Positions 39,081 to 48,399 are shown, counted from the stretch's first letter. The stretch: 64,000 nt of DNA from Sphingobacterium rhinopitheci (GCF_022627575.1 NZ_JADEYQ010000002.1:310001-374000), one strand, 5' to 3'. The notes: a model not told the origin generated them from the sequence alone. Numbers and translations: made by a program.

Positions 39081-39442
39081 TTCAATATTTTCTTAATTCG
39101 AAGTTTAAGTTCTAATGGGTTAAAAGGTTTTAGGACAAAATCTTCAGCTCCAGCTTCTAGAAGTTGAATTCGTAATGACGACTTATCTTCTCCAGAGAGA
39201 AACATAACTGGTATATCTTTTAAGAGCTCATTTTGTTTGAGCATTAATAAAAAATCATATCCATTGATCTCTGGCATAGTATAATCTGATATAAGGAGAT
39301 CCGCATGTTTCCCCTCACCTAACCAATTATAGGCAGTCAATGCATTATCAAAACACTGAAAATCGTATTCAGAATTTAAATATAGGGATAATAGCTGACC
39401 TATAGCAGGTTTATCATCAATAATTACAACTTTTTTTTTCAT
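39077..39442 (-). CDS. Single-domain response regulator (receiver only)
   Basis: The 121-residue protein is a complete receiver: acidic pair IIDDKP at 7-12, phospho-acceptor Asp in LLISDYTMPE (near 53), Ser in MFLSGED, Lys in VLKPFN. No output domain. It heads the polysaccharide cluster and its stop overlaps the start of the initiating transferase (ATGA), so both are made in step. It may act by binding the transferase or by phosphate relay with the two kinases encoded in the cluster. Confidence 0.95.
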   Translation of the reverse strand: MKKKVVIIDDKPAIGQLLSLYLNSEYDFQCFDNALTAYNWLGEGKHADLLISDYTMPEINGYDFLLMLKQNELLKDIPVMFLSGEDKSSLRIQLLEAGAEDFVLKPFNPLELKLRIKKILK

Positions 39443-39497
39443 AGGAATACTAATGAGTTTTTCGGCTAAAAGCTATGCCGAGAAACATTTATTTGAG

Positions 39498-39505
39498 CAA
39501 AAATA
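39498..39505 (-). promoter_or_regulatory. -7 box at the head of the polysaccharide cluster
   Basis: The minus strand reads TATTTTTG (TAnnTTTG) 55 bp before the receiver gene. The leader between them can fold into a short hairpin (TCGGC 39462-39466 with GCCGA 39477-39481). The box overlaps the T-run of the terminator of the LruC gene upstream. Confidence 0.5.
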
Positions 39506-39542
39506 ATACTCCTAATCCATAATAATAGAAATAGGAGTATTA
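39504..39542 (-). terminator. Terminator after first LruC gene
   Basis: Arms 39504-39514 and 39532-39542 (11 bp, perfect). On the minus strand a T-run follows. Separates the LruC gene from the polysaccharide cluster. Confidence 0.75.
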
Positions 39543-39568
39543 AATTTTAAATTGTTATTAAAGTTTCT

Positions 39569-41809
39569 TTAGTTTAAAAACCAATCTTGGTGAGTAGTTC
39601 CACCGCTAATTACCCAATTAATAAAATTAGGATAAGCCACCTTTATATTTTGTGTTTCATTAGGATAAACAAATTCACCTGGTGTACGAACTGCAAATGG
39701 CTCGTTAAATAATGTTTTAAACATATCCGTAGCATCCAATTCACTTGCTAATCCTTGATGCTCAAGATTACTACGTGATTTGATCTTATCCGTACCAGCA
39801 GATCCCACCATGTGTACTTCGTATCTATTACCTTGTTTCACATTATCATAATAAGTGATGAAAGGATTTATATCATCATAACAAAAGTTTGATATTGGGC
39901 TATTAAATTCCACTACAACCTCTGTTTCAAATGGTTGATAAGCATTGTTTTTAGTACTTACAAAAGTAGGAGCTAACACACCAAACGCTGCATGTGCATC
40001 ATCAACAATAGTCAATACTGGTTTAGATTGTCCTTGTTCAAGACCACTAGAACCCAAAGGTAGTACAGCACCTACAACGCTTCCATCAGTATAATCTACA
40101 TCTTTAATATCGCTGACCGCTACTTTCTCTAATTGAATAGCAGCTGCTAAATTTTTCGAAGCTCCTACAGAGATTACTTTATTTTTGATAACTACTTTTT
40201 CAACTTTGTTTTCTGCATTTTGATATTTTACGATCTGCACTACAACTACGAAGTCATTCATATCATAATCACGCTTGGTCGTAGGCCAGTTATCCTCAAA
40301 AGAATAAGTATACGGACTTAATTCCACTATTGTCAATGGAGGAGGTTCAACTGGAGGATTTGGAACATTTGGCACAGAACCACCACCATTACATCCCTCT
40401 TCAACAATAATTTTGAAATCATCACAACGATCATGCTTTTTAACTTGTGGTCCACAATAGTAATTTGTATTATATCTACCATTTGTATCGTGTTCATCAC
40501 AAGCAACATTTAAGTTACCACGGTAATCAACACCACGTTTTCCATTTTTACTTTTCGCTGTAACTTTCTTCATGGAAGCTAATGCTTTTTTCTTTGAAGA
40601 ACCTTTACCTACTACACTATTAACTCTTTTTGAAGAGTGCTCAAATTCAACATGACCATCAGCACGGAAAACAGCAGCTTCGTCTAATTCAAATGTTGCA
40701 CCTTTTGCATTTGCATTTAGTACCGTCAAATTAACTCCTCTAGCTACATATATAACAGATCCATCGACAAACAGCTTAGTCGTAACAGTCATATTACAGA
40801 AAACATCAAGTCTAGAATCTACAAACGAAGCAGTACCAATAGTCATTCTATCGTTATTGATAACGATACCATTACTCTTAACATCTAAACTATTGATTTT
40901 TGCTTTTTCATTATTAGTAAATGTACCACCTACAATCTCTAAAGTACCATCGATTTTTAATCCATAAGTATTTACACTTTGAGTAGTTACACCACCGAAA
41001 TTAGTAAGTTTAGCACCTGCAGAAAGCGTAATTTTATTTCCTGCAGCATTTTTAAGTTGACCACCTGGCATGATAACAATTTCTACTCCAGCTGGAATAA
41101 CAACATTACCTGCAGAAAGATCCCAAGTTCCTTTCACATACAACTTATTACCTGCTGTTAATCCACTAGCATTAGTCACTGTTGCATTCTCTAATATAAC
41201 ATAAACACCATTAGGCACTATATTAGAAGCATTAACATTACCGTCATACACTATAGAAGTTTCAGGTATAGCAGCAGGAGCAACAACAGATACAACATTA
41301 GTAGGTCTGCTAGATGTAGAAGCTAATAAGTTCAAGTCTTTAAAACCTACAGAGGCAGCTTTTTCAATAGCTCCTACAGTACTAACTGTATTACCATTGA
41401 CACCTACCATAAAATAAGATACTAACCCAGTTGGCGACGTTTGTTTTACAAACACGTTTTCTAAAACACTAGGGATAGTCGCTTTAGTCACTAGATCTTT
41501 ACCTTTTTTTGCTAAACCGGCAGCCAACAACATAGAACCTTCTGTATCAGGCTCACTATCATACACTTCCAATTTATAAGAGTATTTACCTTCAAAGTCA
41601 TCATCGACAGCAATATGGATATCAACAGCTTTTGCTGTAGACCAATTAAAACTATCAGAAATAACACCATTAGGTAATAATTTTGACGACTCATCACTCG
41701 GAGTCGGAGCATACAAGTCTTCTACTTTAGAACAACTTGAGGTAGCAAACACAAAACCACAGGCAATTAAAAGCAACGGGTTAAGATGTTTAAATAACAT
41801 TAATTTCAT
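39569..41809 (-). CDS. LruC-domain lipoprotein (copy 1)
   Basis: The 746-residue protein has a lipoprotein signal peptide (lipobox TSSC near 23-26) and an N-terminal beta domain (FNWSTAKAVDIHIAVDDDFEGKYSYKLEVYDSEP). A long middle part has repeating short strands, like a beta-helix (about 180-400). A linker rich in Cys, Gly and Pro (about 440-500) leads to the C-terminal LruC domain (YSFEDNWP, DYDMNDFVVVV, VISVGASKNLAAAIQL). LruC proteins are Ca-type-motif-bearing surface proteins of Bacteroidota of unknown role. A paralogue lies upstream with the same promoter plan. Next to the polysaccharide cluster, so a matrix or surface role is a guess. Confidence 0.9.
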   Translation of the reverse strand: MKLMLFKHLNPLLLIACGFVFATSSCSKVEDLYAPTPSDESSKLLPNGVISDSFNWSTAKAVDIHIAVDDDFEGKYSYKLEVYDSEPDTEGSMLLAAGLAKKGKDLVTKATIPSVLENVFVKQTSPTGLVSYFMVGVNGNTVSTVGAIEKAASVGFKDLNLLASTSSRPTNVVSVVAPAAIPETSIVYDGNVNASNIVPNGVYVILENATVTNASGLTAGNKLYVKGTWDLSAGNVVIPAGVEIVIMPGGQLKNAAGNKITLSAGAKLTNFGGVTTQSVNTYGLKIDGTLEIVGGTFTNNEKAKINSLDVKSNGIVINNDRMTIGTASFVDSRLDVFCNMTVTTKLFVDGSVIYVARGVNLTVLNANAKGATFELDEAAVFRADGHVEFEHSSKRVNSVVGKGSSKKKALASMKKVTAKSKNGKRGVDYRGNLNVACDEHDTNGRYNTNYYCGPQVKKHDRCDDFKIIVEEGCNGGGSVPNVPNPPVEPPPLTIVELSPYTYSFEDNWPTTKRDYDMNDFVVVVQIVKYQNAENKVEKVVIKNKVISVGASKNLAAAIQLEKVAVSDIKDVDYTDGSVVGAVLPLGSSGLEQGQSKPVLTIVDDAHAAFGVLAPTFVSTKNNAYQPFETEVVVEFNSPISNFCYDDINPFITYYDNVKQGNRYEVHMVGSAGTDKIKSRSNLEHQGLASELDATDMFKTLFNEPFAVRTPGEFVYPNETQNIKVAYPNFINWVISGGTTHQDWFLN

Positions 41810-42699
41810 AATTTAATAGATAGATGTAAACTTATTATTGTAACATAGTATAATCCCCATATAAGCTACAATTCAGTATTGCAAATATATCAGTTTAGGC
41901 ATTACTTCTCAATCACTAGAGACTGAAACCTATAAGAATATAATATTTTGTAGAGCTTCAACTACAATAGATAGCGACAATGCTCTACCATTGATTAAAA
42001 ACAGTATAATCTGGTTAAAAACAAATATTATTGTAAATAATAACCTAATTAAAATATCAATTTATTACAAACACAAACATTTATTTTGGGCTTAAAACTA
42101 CAGCATACTATTTCTCTATAAATAAAGAGCTATAATTGCAATTTTATAAAATCAGCCATGATAATTATTGGAGAATTTACTACCTTTTGAATATTTTATG
42201 ATAACACCCTTATAGAATACATTTACGATTTTAAAGCAAATAAGCCTTAACTGTTATCCTTTGGCCTGAGTTATTTTTAACATGTTTATACTTTTTTCAA
42301 ACACAAACAAATTGAGATATTGAATCATTGTGAATGAAACTTATATTTAAAAATATTATTTCCTATGAAGCACTAAATTAACAATCTATTTTAGGGCATA
42401 CAGAGGAGCTGATAGTACATAACCCTGTCCTACTATCTTTCTTATCCAGACAGGCCTAGAATTCAGCCAAAAAAAATTACATATCAGATTGTTTTTGAAC
42501 AGCAATCTTAGTAAAAGCCTTTTTATCTTGACAAAAATGGATCAATTACATTTAATTCTAAAGAAGTATAAAACAAACCTATTTGCTTAAATCTTTATAT
42601 CTACCATTGACCTAATATAGATTATTGCTCTTAAGGATTAATCGATTACACTAATTACCATGGAATTTATAGTATAATACAATCAATATCCTATAAAAA
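41810..42699 (-). promoter_or_regulatory. Long non-coding region with promoter of LruC copy 1
   Basis: About 890 bp without a supportable gene. Near the start codon it holds CCCCATATA (41855-41863), a -7 box (minus strand TATATTTG, 41882-41889) and a dyad TTGTAG-N8-CTACAA (41948-41967). No -33 TTTG is visible, which fits an activated promoter. The remaining part, to the terminator at 42700, shows only AT-rich DNA with no coding or structured signal I can support. Confidence 0.65.
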
Positions 42700-42729
42700 A
42701 ACTCTCTTTCTATTGCTAAAAAGAGAGTT
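42700..42729 (-). terminator. Terminator after second LruC gene
   Basis: Perfect 10-bp arms (42700-42709 and 42720-42729), loop 10 nt; on the minus strand followed by seven T. Lies 25 bp after the stop codon. Confidence 0.85.
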
Positions 42730-42754
42730 CTAAAATTATTATGTGTGTTATTGA

Positions 42755-45037
42755 TTATTCAACATAGTTTGTGTACCAATCTAGATAAGATGTTCCACCA
42801 CTATTTACCCAGTTGATAAAATTAGGATAAGACACTGTTATCTTTCTTGTTTCACGAGAATACTTGATAGAAGTAGGAACACTGATGGCAAAAGGTAAAT
42901 TCTCTTTTGTTTTAAATGGATCTATTGAAGACAAAAGACCGTTAGCCGTTTGACCATTAATAATCATATTCCTATTTATCTTATCAGTCCCCTTACGCCC
43001 TACTAAATGAACCTCAGGTCTAGTTGAAATAAAATTAGGGTTTGTCGAAGTCGAAATCTGAGAAATACTTACAATAAAAGGGTTTAAATCATCTTGTGTA
43101 AAGCTAGCTAAAGGCGTATTAAACTCTATTGTAATATCTGTTTCAAACGGAAGTACATTAGTATTTTGCGTAGAAACATAAGATGTATTAGTCAAGCCAA
43201 ATGCTTTATGCGCATCATCTACAACTGTCACAACAGCATTAGTCTGTCCATCTTCAACTCCTGTAGATTTCAATGGGAGCGTAACTCCTACCACATTAGT
43301 GTTAGAATAAACAACAGATTTCACATTACTTGCCAAAACATTATCCAATTGGATAGCTGCTGCTAAACGTTTAGATGCTCCAACGGATCTGATTTTGTTT
43401 TTCAAGACAACCTTTACCACTTTGTTTTCTTGATTTTGAAACCTTACCACCTCTACATCAAGAACTATATCATTCATATCAAAATCACCAATATTTGGCC
43501 AATTATCCTCAAAAAAGTAAGAATAAGCACCTAATTTAATTGCTGTAGGCGTCTGATCAACAGGAGGCGTTGTAGGGATGGTCCCGATTCCTCCATTGTT
43601 ACAATTCGTACGTGCTACATAAGGAGGATGATTATATCTGTCCCAGAATATTTCGACAGCAGAATTTGCTTCTATAGTAAACTTATTTTCTGATCTAAAT
43701 GGATGCTCATCAGTAACGACGATTAGATTACCCGCATATGTTAAATGATTAACATCAGATGATGGTACACGTACATATTTAATTCTTACATATGCTTTTT
43801 TGAAAACATCTGGAGAAAAACTATTTATGACTACAGGCTTATTAGCTTCATTTTGAAAATTAGCAACTCTCGTAACATCTAACACAGCACCTAGGTCAAG
43901 ATTAAATACCCCACCCAATGCCATTAAATTGGTAACATCAAGCATAGCATCTTGTCTAATATTAATGGTTGCATTATTTTCAGACATATTACCAACTGTT
44001 GTATAACAATTCGCATTTAAAGTACCATTATTAAAAGTTCCTGTAAGGATCTCTATTTCACCGTCATTCGTTACGACACAATCCTTGTCACGCATAGTCA
44101 AAGATCCAACCTTTACTTTAACTTCTTTTTGATAGTTTATAAACTCTGCTGCACCAACCATTGAAACAGCACCGACAATTTTTAAAGTACCTATATTAAC
44201 GAAGCTATTATTAGCATTAATCTTTAATGAATTTAATAATACGTCACCATGGCTTTCAAAAGAGGCAGTACCATCATTCATATTAAGTGCACTAACATTC
44301 AGCTCCCCGCCTGGCAAAACAACAATTTTACTATTTTCACCAATTTCAATTGGTTTAGTATGATGCCATTTACCCTGTACATATACCACTACACCGTTCA
44401 CTCCAGACTGATCCAATGCAGGAATATTTCCTGAAAACCATTCGCCAGATTTAATCAAATAAACTTTAGAGGCAGGAACAGTCGTAATATCAGCACTACC
44501 TGTTATTTCTAATGCATCATTAGGTACAGATGGAACTACTAAAGAAGTAGATGCCATTTTTTTCAATCCACTTGTATTTAATGACGCTAATTTAGAGGCA
44601 CTCGCGATTTTAGAAGCACCAATACCATTTAGGTCCTTAACTTCTAAAATAGAATAAGAAACTTCTCCAGTAGGCGTTGTTTTTTGAACAAATAATTGAG
44701 CCAAATTAGTAGGTATAGTAACCTTAGTTATTAAATCTTGTCCTTTTTTAGCCACACCAGCTCCTAAAAGCACAGCCCCAGACAAATGCGGTTCGCGGTC
44801 AAATATTTCTAGTTTATAGAAATATTTACCATCATATGAGTCATCCACACCGATGCGAACATCAATAGTTTTAGAAGTATTCCAGTTAAAACTAGAGGAT
44901 GCCGTTAGTAATTCTCCCAAAAAATCTTCATCAGATGGCAATAACTCGGTTTTCTTTGTACAACTTGAGATAAAGATCAAAAGCCCAACGGAAAGACAAA
45001 GAAATAAATTAATTTTTTTAAAAATTAAGACTTTCAT
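42755..45037 (-). CDS. LruC-domain lipoprotein (copy 2)
   Basis: The frame is open to 45067, but ATG at 45037 (MKVLIFKKINLF) is chosen because it starts a regular lipoprotein signal peptide (lipobox ISSC) and lines up with the leader of copy 1 (shared ATCTATCTA just before the start). About 760 residues in the same order as copy 1: N-terminal domain FNWNTSKTIDVRIGVDDSYDGKYFYKLEIFDREP, short-strand repeats, Pro-rich linker, LruC domain (YFFEDNWP, DFDMNDIVLDV, IRSVGASKRLAAAIQL). Clear paralogue of copy 1, separated by about 0.95 kb. Function unknown. Confidence 0.9.
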   Translation of the reverse strand: MKVLIFKKINLFLCLSVGLLIFISSCTKKTELLPSDEDFLGELLTASSSFNWNTSKTIDVRIGVDDSYDGKYFYKLEIFDREPHLSGAVLLGAGVAKKGQDLITKVTIPTNLAQLFVQKTTPTGEVSYSILEVKDLNGIGASKIASASKLASLNTSGLKKMASTSLVVPSVPNDALEITGSADITTVPASKVYLIKSGEWFSGNIPALDQSGVNGVVVYVQGKWHHTKPIEIGENSKIVVLPGGELNVSALNMNDGTASFESHGDVLLNSLKINANNSFVNIGTLKIVGAVSMVGAAEFINYQKEVKVKVGSLTMRDKDCVVTNDGEIEILTGTFNNGTLNANCYTTVGNMSENNATINIRQDAMLDVTNLMALGGVFNLDLGAVLDVTRVANFQNEANKPVVINSFSPDVFKKAYVRIKYVRVPSSDVNHLTYAGNLIVVTDEHPFRSENKFTIEANSAVEIFWDRYNHPPYVARTNCNNGGIGTIPTTPPVDQTPTAIKLGAYSYFFEDNWPNIGDFDMNDIVLDVEVVRFQNQENKVVKVVLKNKIRSVGASKRLAAAIQLDNVLASNVKSVVYSNTNVVGVTLPLKSTGVEDGQTNAVVTVVDDAHKAFGLTNTSYVSTQNTNVLPFETDITIEFNTPLASFTQDDLNPFIVSISQISTSTNPNFISTRPEVHLVGRKGTDKINRNMIINGQTANGLLSSIDPFKTKENLPFAISVPTSIKYSRETRKITVSYPNFINWVNSGGTSYLDWYTNYVE

Positions 45038-45072
45038 ATTAGATAGATTAATTATCATAAAGCGCATCTGTA

Positions 45073-45190
45073 CCCCATATACTCTTTATGAATGTCCTGC
45101 AAAAAAACGAAATTAATTGTATTGACAATACTGAAAAAGAGGTTAATAGTCATGTAAAATTTAATTTGTAGAACAAAAGCTACAAATTAA
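45073..45190 (-). promoter_or_regulatory. Promoter region of LruC copy 2 with dyad
   Basis: Holds CCCCATATA (45073-45081), a weak -7 box (minus strand TTTTTTTG, 45100-45107), and a perfect 11-bp inverted repeat TTAATTTGTAG-N8-CTACAAATTAA (45161-45190). The core TTGTAG-N8-CTACAA has the same spacing (93 bp) to CCCCATATA as in copy 1. Confidence 0.65.
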
Positions 45191-46171
45191 AACCAAACCC
45201 ACCACCCTAACTATAAATTAAAGTATAATACTATTAGGAATAGTATACCAAACGCAAACATATCAGTTATTCTATATTTATTTATACATAAGAAGTATTT
45301 TAAAGTCCATAAAGGCTATAATGTATAACTTAACACACAATCTAAAAGTACAAATTTTATTACAAAGCAGTAAAAAAGTGCTAATAGAACAATAATATAC
45401 CATATAGTAAAAACACATTTCCTAACGATGCGATATATTAATTAAAAGAAAATCCGTCTACAACTTAGAAACTAAAAATACAAACACAAATAAAATCTTA
45501 TATAACCCGTTGTTCCTTATGATTTAGGAAAATAAAAGGAGAAACAAACCACTCAGTCCACTGATAATCAGTAATCTATTTTTACAAAAAAACAATTTAG
45601 ATTGATCAACTTAAGAGCAAATAACGAAAGAATATTGGAAGGTTAAAAAAATACCAACAGGTAAGCAATTACCCGTTCAGCACAGACATCCTGCTATTGA
45701 GCTACCTTGAGATTATCAGGCATAGTTTAACAGCTAAATATAGAAGTATTTCAGCGAGGATGATCTTTTCCGAAAGCTCTCCTCTTGCCTATATACTATC
45801 ATAGAGCGTATGGTATACAATAAAAGAAAACGAATCGAAACCTAGTTATCTCAAATAATGAACAGGATATAAACAAAAATTACGGCAAAGAAATATCAAT
45901 ATTTTAAAAATAAGCATGATTTAAAATACACAAGGAGAAAAGATTTCAACAAACAGAAATTGATGACGTTACTCGAATACGATCTCAAAAAAATACTCAT
46001 TTGTAAACAGAAAAGCATAACATCAATCTTCAAATACAATAGTCAATGATAAATCATAAATTTTTAATCTATTTGCAATACCTAATCATTTACATTCCTT
46101 AACTAGCCATACTCCTCCCCCTTACTATAAAAAATTTTGATCCGCGGATATAGCTGCTACAAATTGAGATT
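45191..46171. other. Non-coding stretch between LruC copy 2 promoter and the repressor gene
   Basis: About 980 bp with stop codons in all frames and no gene I can support. A small inverted repeat ATACTATT-AGG-AATAGTAT (45228-45246) and the palindrome ATCCGCGGAT (46140-46149, just after the repressor gene's stop) are the only local structures seen. Confidence 0.6.
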
Positions 46172-46822
46172 TTAAACCACTAGGATTTTGTCAGATACTA
46201 TTTTGCTTAGCGTTACTTTAGGAAGATCTTGTATCTTGATATCCACAGAACCATCATAATCTTCAATATTCACGATGGTAAATGATAAACCCAGAGCCAT
46301 CTTTTTATCTTTTAGAAATTTTAAAAATTCCGGAGAAGAATTACTTACAGCGTTAAATGTGACTTCTTGCCCCACTATACAATCACTCAATTTTTTATTA
46401 ATAATAATAGGCAACTCACCTTCCAAGCTAGGAATAGGAGAGCCATGTGGATCTGTATGAGGATATCCCAAAAGAAAATCCATTTTTTCGAAAAATATAT
46501 CAGACTGAATGTGTTCAATCTGCTCCGCTATAGGATGTACCTCATCCCACTCAAAGCCCATCTTCTGTACTAAGAACATTTCTGTTAAGCGATGCTTACG
46601 AATAATAAGAGCCGCTCGCCTCTTACCTTCCACACTAAGACTAAAAGGCTTATAGCTTTCATAGTTCACCAGCCCCTTATCAGCCAAACGCTTCATCATA
46701 CTATTTACTGTAGGCATCTTGATATCCAAATGCTTACTCAATTCATTGGCTGTAACACCATCTTTATTCTGACTGAGAGCAAATAAAGCCTTTAAATAAT
46801 TTTCTTCTGTTGGTGATATCAT
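46172..46822 (-). CDS. DtxR/MntR-family metal-dependent repressor
   Basis: The 216-residue protein has an N-terminal winged helix (EENYLKALFALSQNKDGVTANELSKHL), a dimer/metal domain with HRLTEMFLVQKMGF and EQIEHIQSD, and a C-terminal FeoA/SH3-like domain (about 150-216). Glu at the position of DtxR Cys102 (E-x-x-E-H) is MntR-like, which favours Mn over Fe sensing. It is divergent from the ZIP transporter with a palindromic operator between, so it probably represses that gene and itself when metal is plentiful. Confidence 0.93.
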   Translation of the reverse strand: MISPTEENYLKALFALSQNKDGVTANELSKHLDIKMPTVNSMMKRLADKGLVNYESYKPFSLSVEGKRRAALIIRKHRLTEMFLVQKMGFEWDEVHPIAEQIEHIQSDIFFEKMDFLLGYPHTDPHGSPIPSLEGELPIIINKKLSDCIVGQEVTFNAVSNSSPEFLKFLKDKKMALGLSFTIVNIEDYDGSVDIKIQDLPKVTLSKIVSDKILVV

Positions 46823-46875
46823 CTATCAAAAATAACATTTGTATAACTAAAAGTAAAAGATTTACAAAAATATTT

Positions 46876-46891
46876 GTTAGATTAGTCTAAC
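46876..46891. promoter_or_regulatory. Palindromic operator for the DtxR/MntR-type repressor
   Basis: GTTAGA-TTAG-TCTAAC, a perfect 6-bp-arm dyad of the TTAG...CTAA kind bound by DtxR/MntR/IdeR proteins. It lies 54 bp upstream of the repressor gene and about 200 bp upstream of the transporter gene, in their shared intergenic region. Confidence 0.7.
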
Positions 46892-47020
46892 TTATTGTTT
46901 TGCATTAGTGTAATTTTTCAAACACACTATCTAACAATAATAATAAAAGCTATTATATAGTATAATCTCAATTTAAGGCAATTCAATTTGACGTATTATA
47001 GATTATAAATTAATATTATT

Positions 47021-47040
47021 ACCGTATCAATAGGTACGGT
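47021..47040. promoter_or_regulatory. Dyad ACCGTA-N8-TACGGT upstream of ZIP transporter
   Basis: Perfect 6-bp arms with 8-bp spacer, 53 bp before the transporter start codon. It could be a second operator or a leader hairpin. No matching regulator is recognised. Confidence 0.35.
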
Positions 47041-47092
47041 TAACGAGTAGATAAGTATAAAAAGAATATTGAAATAAAAATTTGTTAAAATA

Positions 47093-47911
47093 ATGTATAG
47101 TGAAATAATAAAATATTTTGAAAGTATTAACCCTATGCAAGGGGCTTTATATGCGACCTGCTTTACTTGGTTTGTTACCGCATTAGGAGCAGCTTTTGTT
47201 TTCTTTATAAAAAAAGGTAATCCAAATATTTTCAATGCTTTATTGGGTTTTACGGGCGGAGTGATGATTGCTGCAAGCGTCTGGAGTTTGTTGATTCCTG
47301 CTATAAACATGAGTGAAGGAGATGGATTTACTCAAACTATTCCTACCGTTATTGGTTTTATTATTGGGGTAGGTTGCTTATTTCTAATTGACAAATTACT
47401 ACCTACGCTACATGGGAGTTTTAGGCAGAAAAATGGCATTAAAACGCAAAAACAAAAAACTGCTTTAATGATTATAGCTATCACACTACATAATATACCT
47501 GAGGGACTGGCAATAGGTGTTCTTTTTGGTGGTGTAGCTATTGGTCTTCCTGAAGCGAGTATTGCCGCTGCTGTAACACTCGCTATAGGTATAGGATTGC
47601 AAAATTTCCCGGAAGGAATTGCAGTTGCAATACCTTTACGCAGAATCGGAATGAGCAGAAGAAAAAGCTTTTTCTATGGACAATTGTCTGCTATAGTTGA
47701 GCCAATTGCTGGCGTTCTTGGCGTGATCGCTGTAACAACATTCACTCCAATATTACCTTATGCACTAGCTTTTGCTGCTGGAGCAATGATTTATGTAGTT
47801 ATCAATGAGGTAATTCCCGAATCGCAAAAAAAAGGAAATACAGATTTTTCAACCATGGGATTTATTGGAGGTTTTATGATTATGATGATTTTGGATGTAG
47901 CATTAGGATAA
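47093..47911 (+). CDS. ZIP-family divalent metal transporter
   Basis: The 272-residue protein has eight predicted helices. Helix IV has the metal-binding HNIPEGLAIG and helix V NFPEGIAVAIP, followed by EPIAG, the core of ZupT-like ZIP proteins. It brings divalent metals (Zn, Mn, Fe) into the cell. Divergent from a MntR-type repressor; manganese is the best guess for its main substrate. The opposite-strand frame at 46996-47310 is a shadow. Confidence 0.93.
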   Translation: MYSEIIKYFESINPMQGALYATCFTWFVTALGAAFVFFIKKGNPNIFNALLGFTGGVMIAASVWSLLIPAINMSEGDGFTQTIPTVIGFIIGVGCLFLIDKLLPTLHGSFRQKNGIKTQKQKTALMIIAITLHNIPEGLAIGVLFGGVAIGLPEASIAAAVTLAIGIGLQNFPEGIAVAIPLRRIGMSRRKSFFYGQLSAIVEPIAGVLGVIAVTTFTPILPYALAFAAGAMIYVVINEVIPESQKKGNTDFSTMGFIGGFMIMMILDVALG

Positions 47912-48172
47912 TAAATATATAAGGAAAATGCATTTAAAAAATGTAATAAACAAGGAGAGTATATTAGTAAGATTTACGCAATACAGTGATGCTAATTAGT
48001 CCTATGTATTAGAGCTTTTACGCTAAGACTTACTTAACACAGATTTAAAGGAATGATTTTTTAACTACAATGTCTCTACTGTAAAAGATTTGGGTTAATC
48101 ATTGGATATGATATTTGATTGTCTAGAGGGTTTGATGTGTATAAATTATAACAAATAGGTTTGCTAAATAAC
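47912..48172. other. Non-coding DNA left of the mobile element
   Basis: After the transporter gene there is about 260 bp of AT-rich DNA without a supportable gene or clear terminator up to the proposed left end of the element. Confidence 0.5.
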
Positions 48173-48183
48173 CTTACCTTTGC
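48173..48183. repeat. Proposed left attachment site (attL core)
   Basis: CTTACCTTTGC; matches the right-end copy at 9 of 11 bases, with the two differences in the centre where crossover overlap may differ. An AGTAACAAA copy at 48247-48255, also present near the right end, may be an integrase arm site. Confidence 0.5.
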
Positions 48184-48259
48184 CTTATCAAAAACGGGCA
48201 CCCATAATGTTTAAATGTGTTGATTTTCATAAACATACAATATTAAAGTAACAAATAGG

Positions 48260-48281
48260 AAACATAGAATTTTCTATGTTT
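48260..48281. terminator. Terminator-like hairpin inside left end
   Basis: Perfect 10-bp arms (48260-48269, 48272-48281) followed by T4 on the plus strand. It may shield the element from transcription entering from the left. Confidence 0.45.
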
Positions 48282-48328
48282 TTTGACAATTCGATTATAA
48301 ATTTTATATTAAAGTTTGGAAACTATCC

Positions 48329-48352
48329 GACTACGTGACTACACGACTACGA
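48329..48352. repeat. Three octamer iterons GACTACnn near left end
   Basis: GACTAC starts at 48329, 48337 and 48345, an exact 8-bp period, followed by GACT. Related hexamers, also 8-10 bp apart, occur around the VapE/primase genes of the same element. Confidence 0.65.
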
Positions 48353-48391
48353 CTTAAATTTAAAAATGAAGTTAGACTCATGGAAAATAAG

Positions 48392-48399
48392 TATTTTTG
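48392..48399 (+). promoter_or_regulatory. -7 box of the methylase operon
   Basis: TATTTTTG (TAnnTTTG). Downstream, a perfect 9-bp hairpin (48421-48429/48434-48442) and a tandem octamer GTTGTAGA (48458-48465, 48466-48473) fill the leader up to the ATG at 48478. Confidence 0.45.

Noticed and set aside
45228..45246. ATACTATT-AGG-AATAGTAT inverted repeat, considered as an invertible promoter border
   Set aside because: No matching distant inverted copy and no invertase gene nearby; too short to support.
46140..46149. ATCCGCGGAT palindrome after the repressor gene, considered as a terminator
   Set aside because: Stem of only five pairs without loop and no T-run in the right direction.
46996..47310. 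104-codon minus-strand frame opposite the ZIP transporter start
   Set aside because: Antisense to the conserved N-terminal helices of the transporter; shadow.
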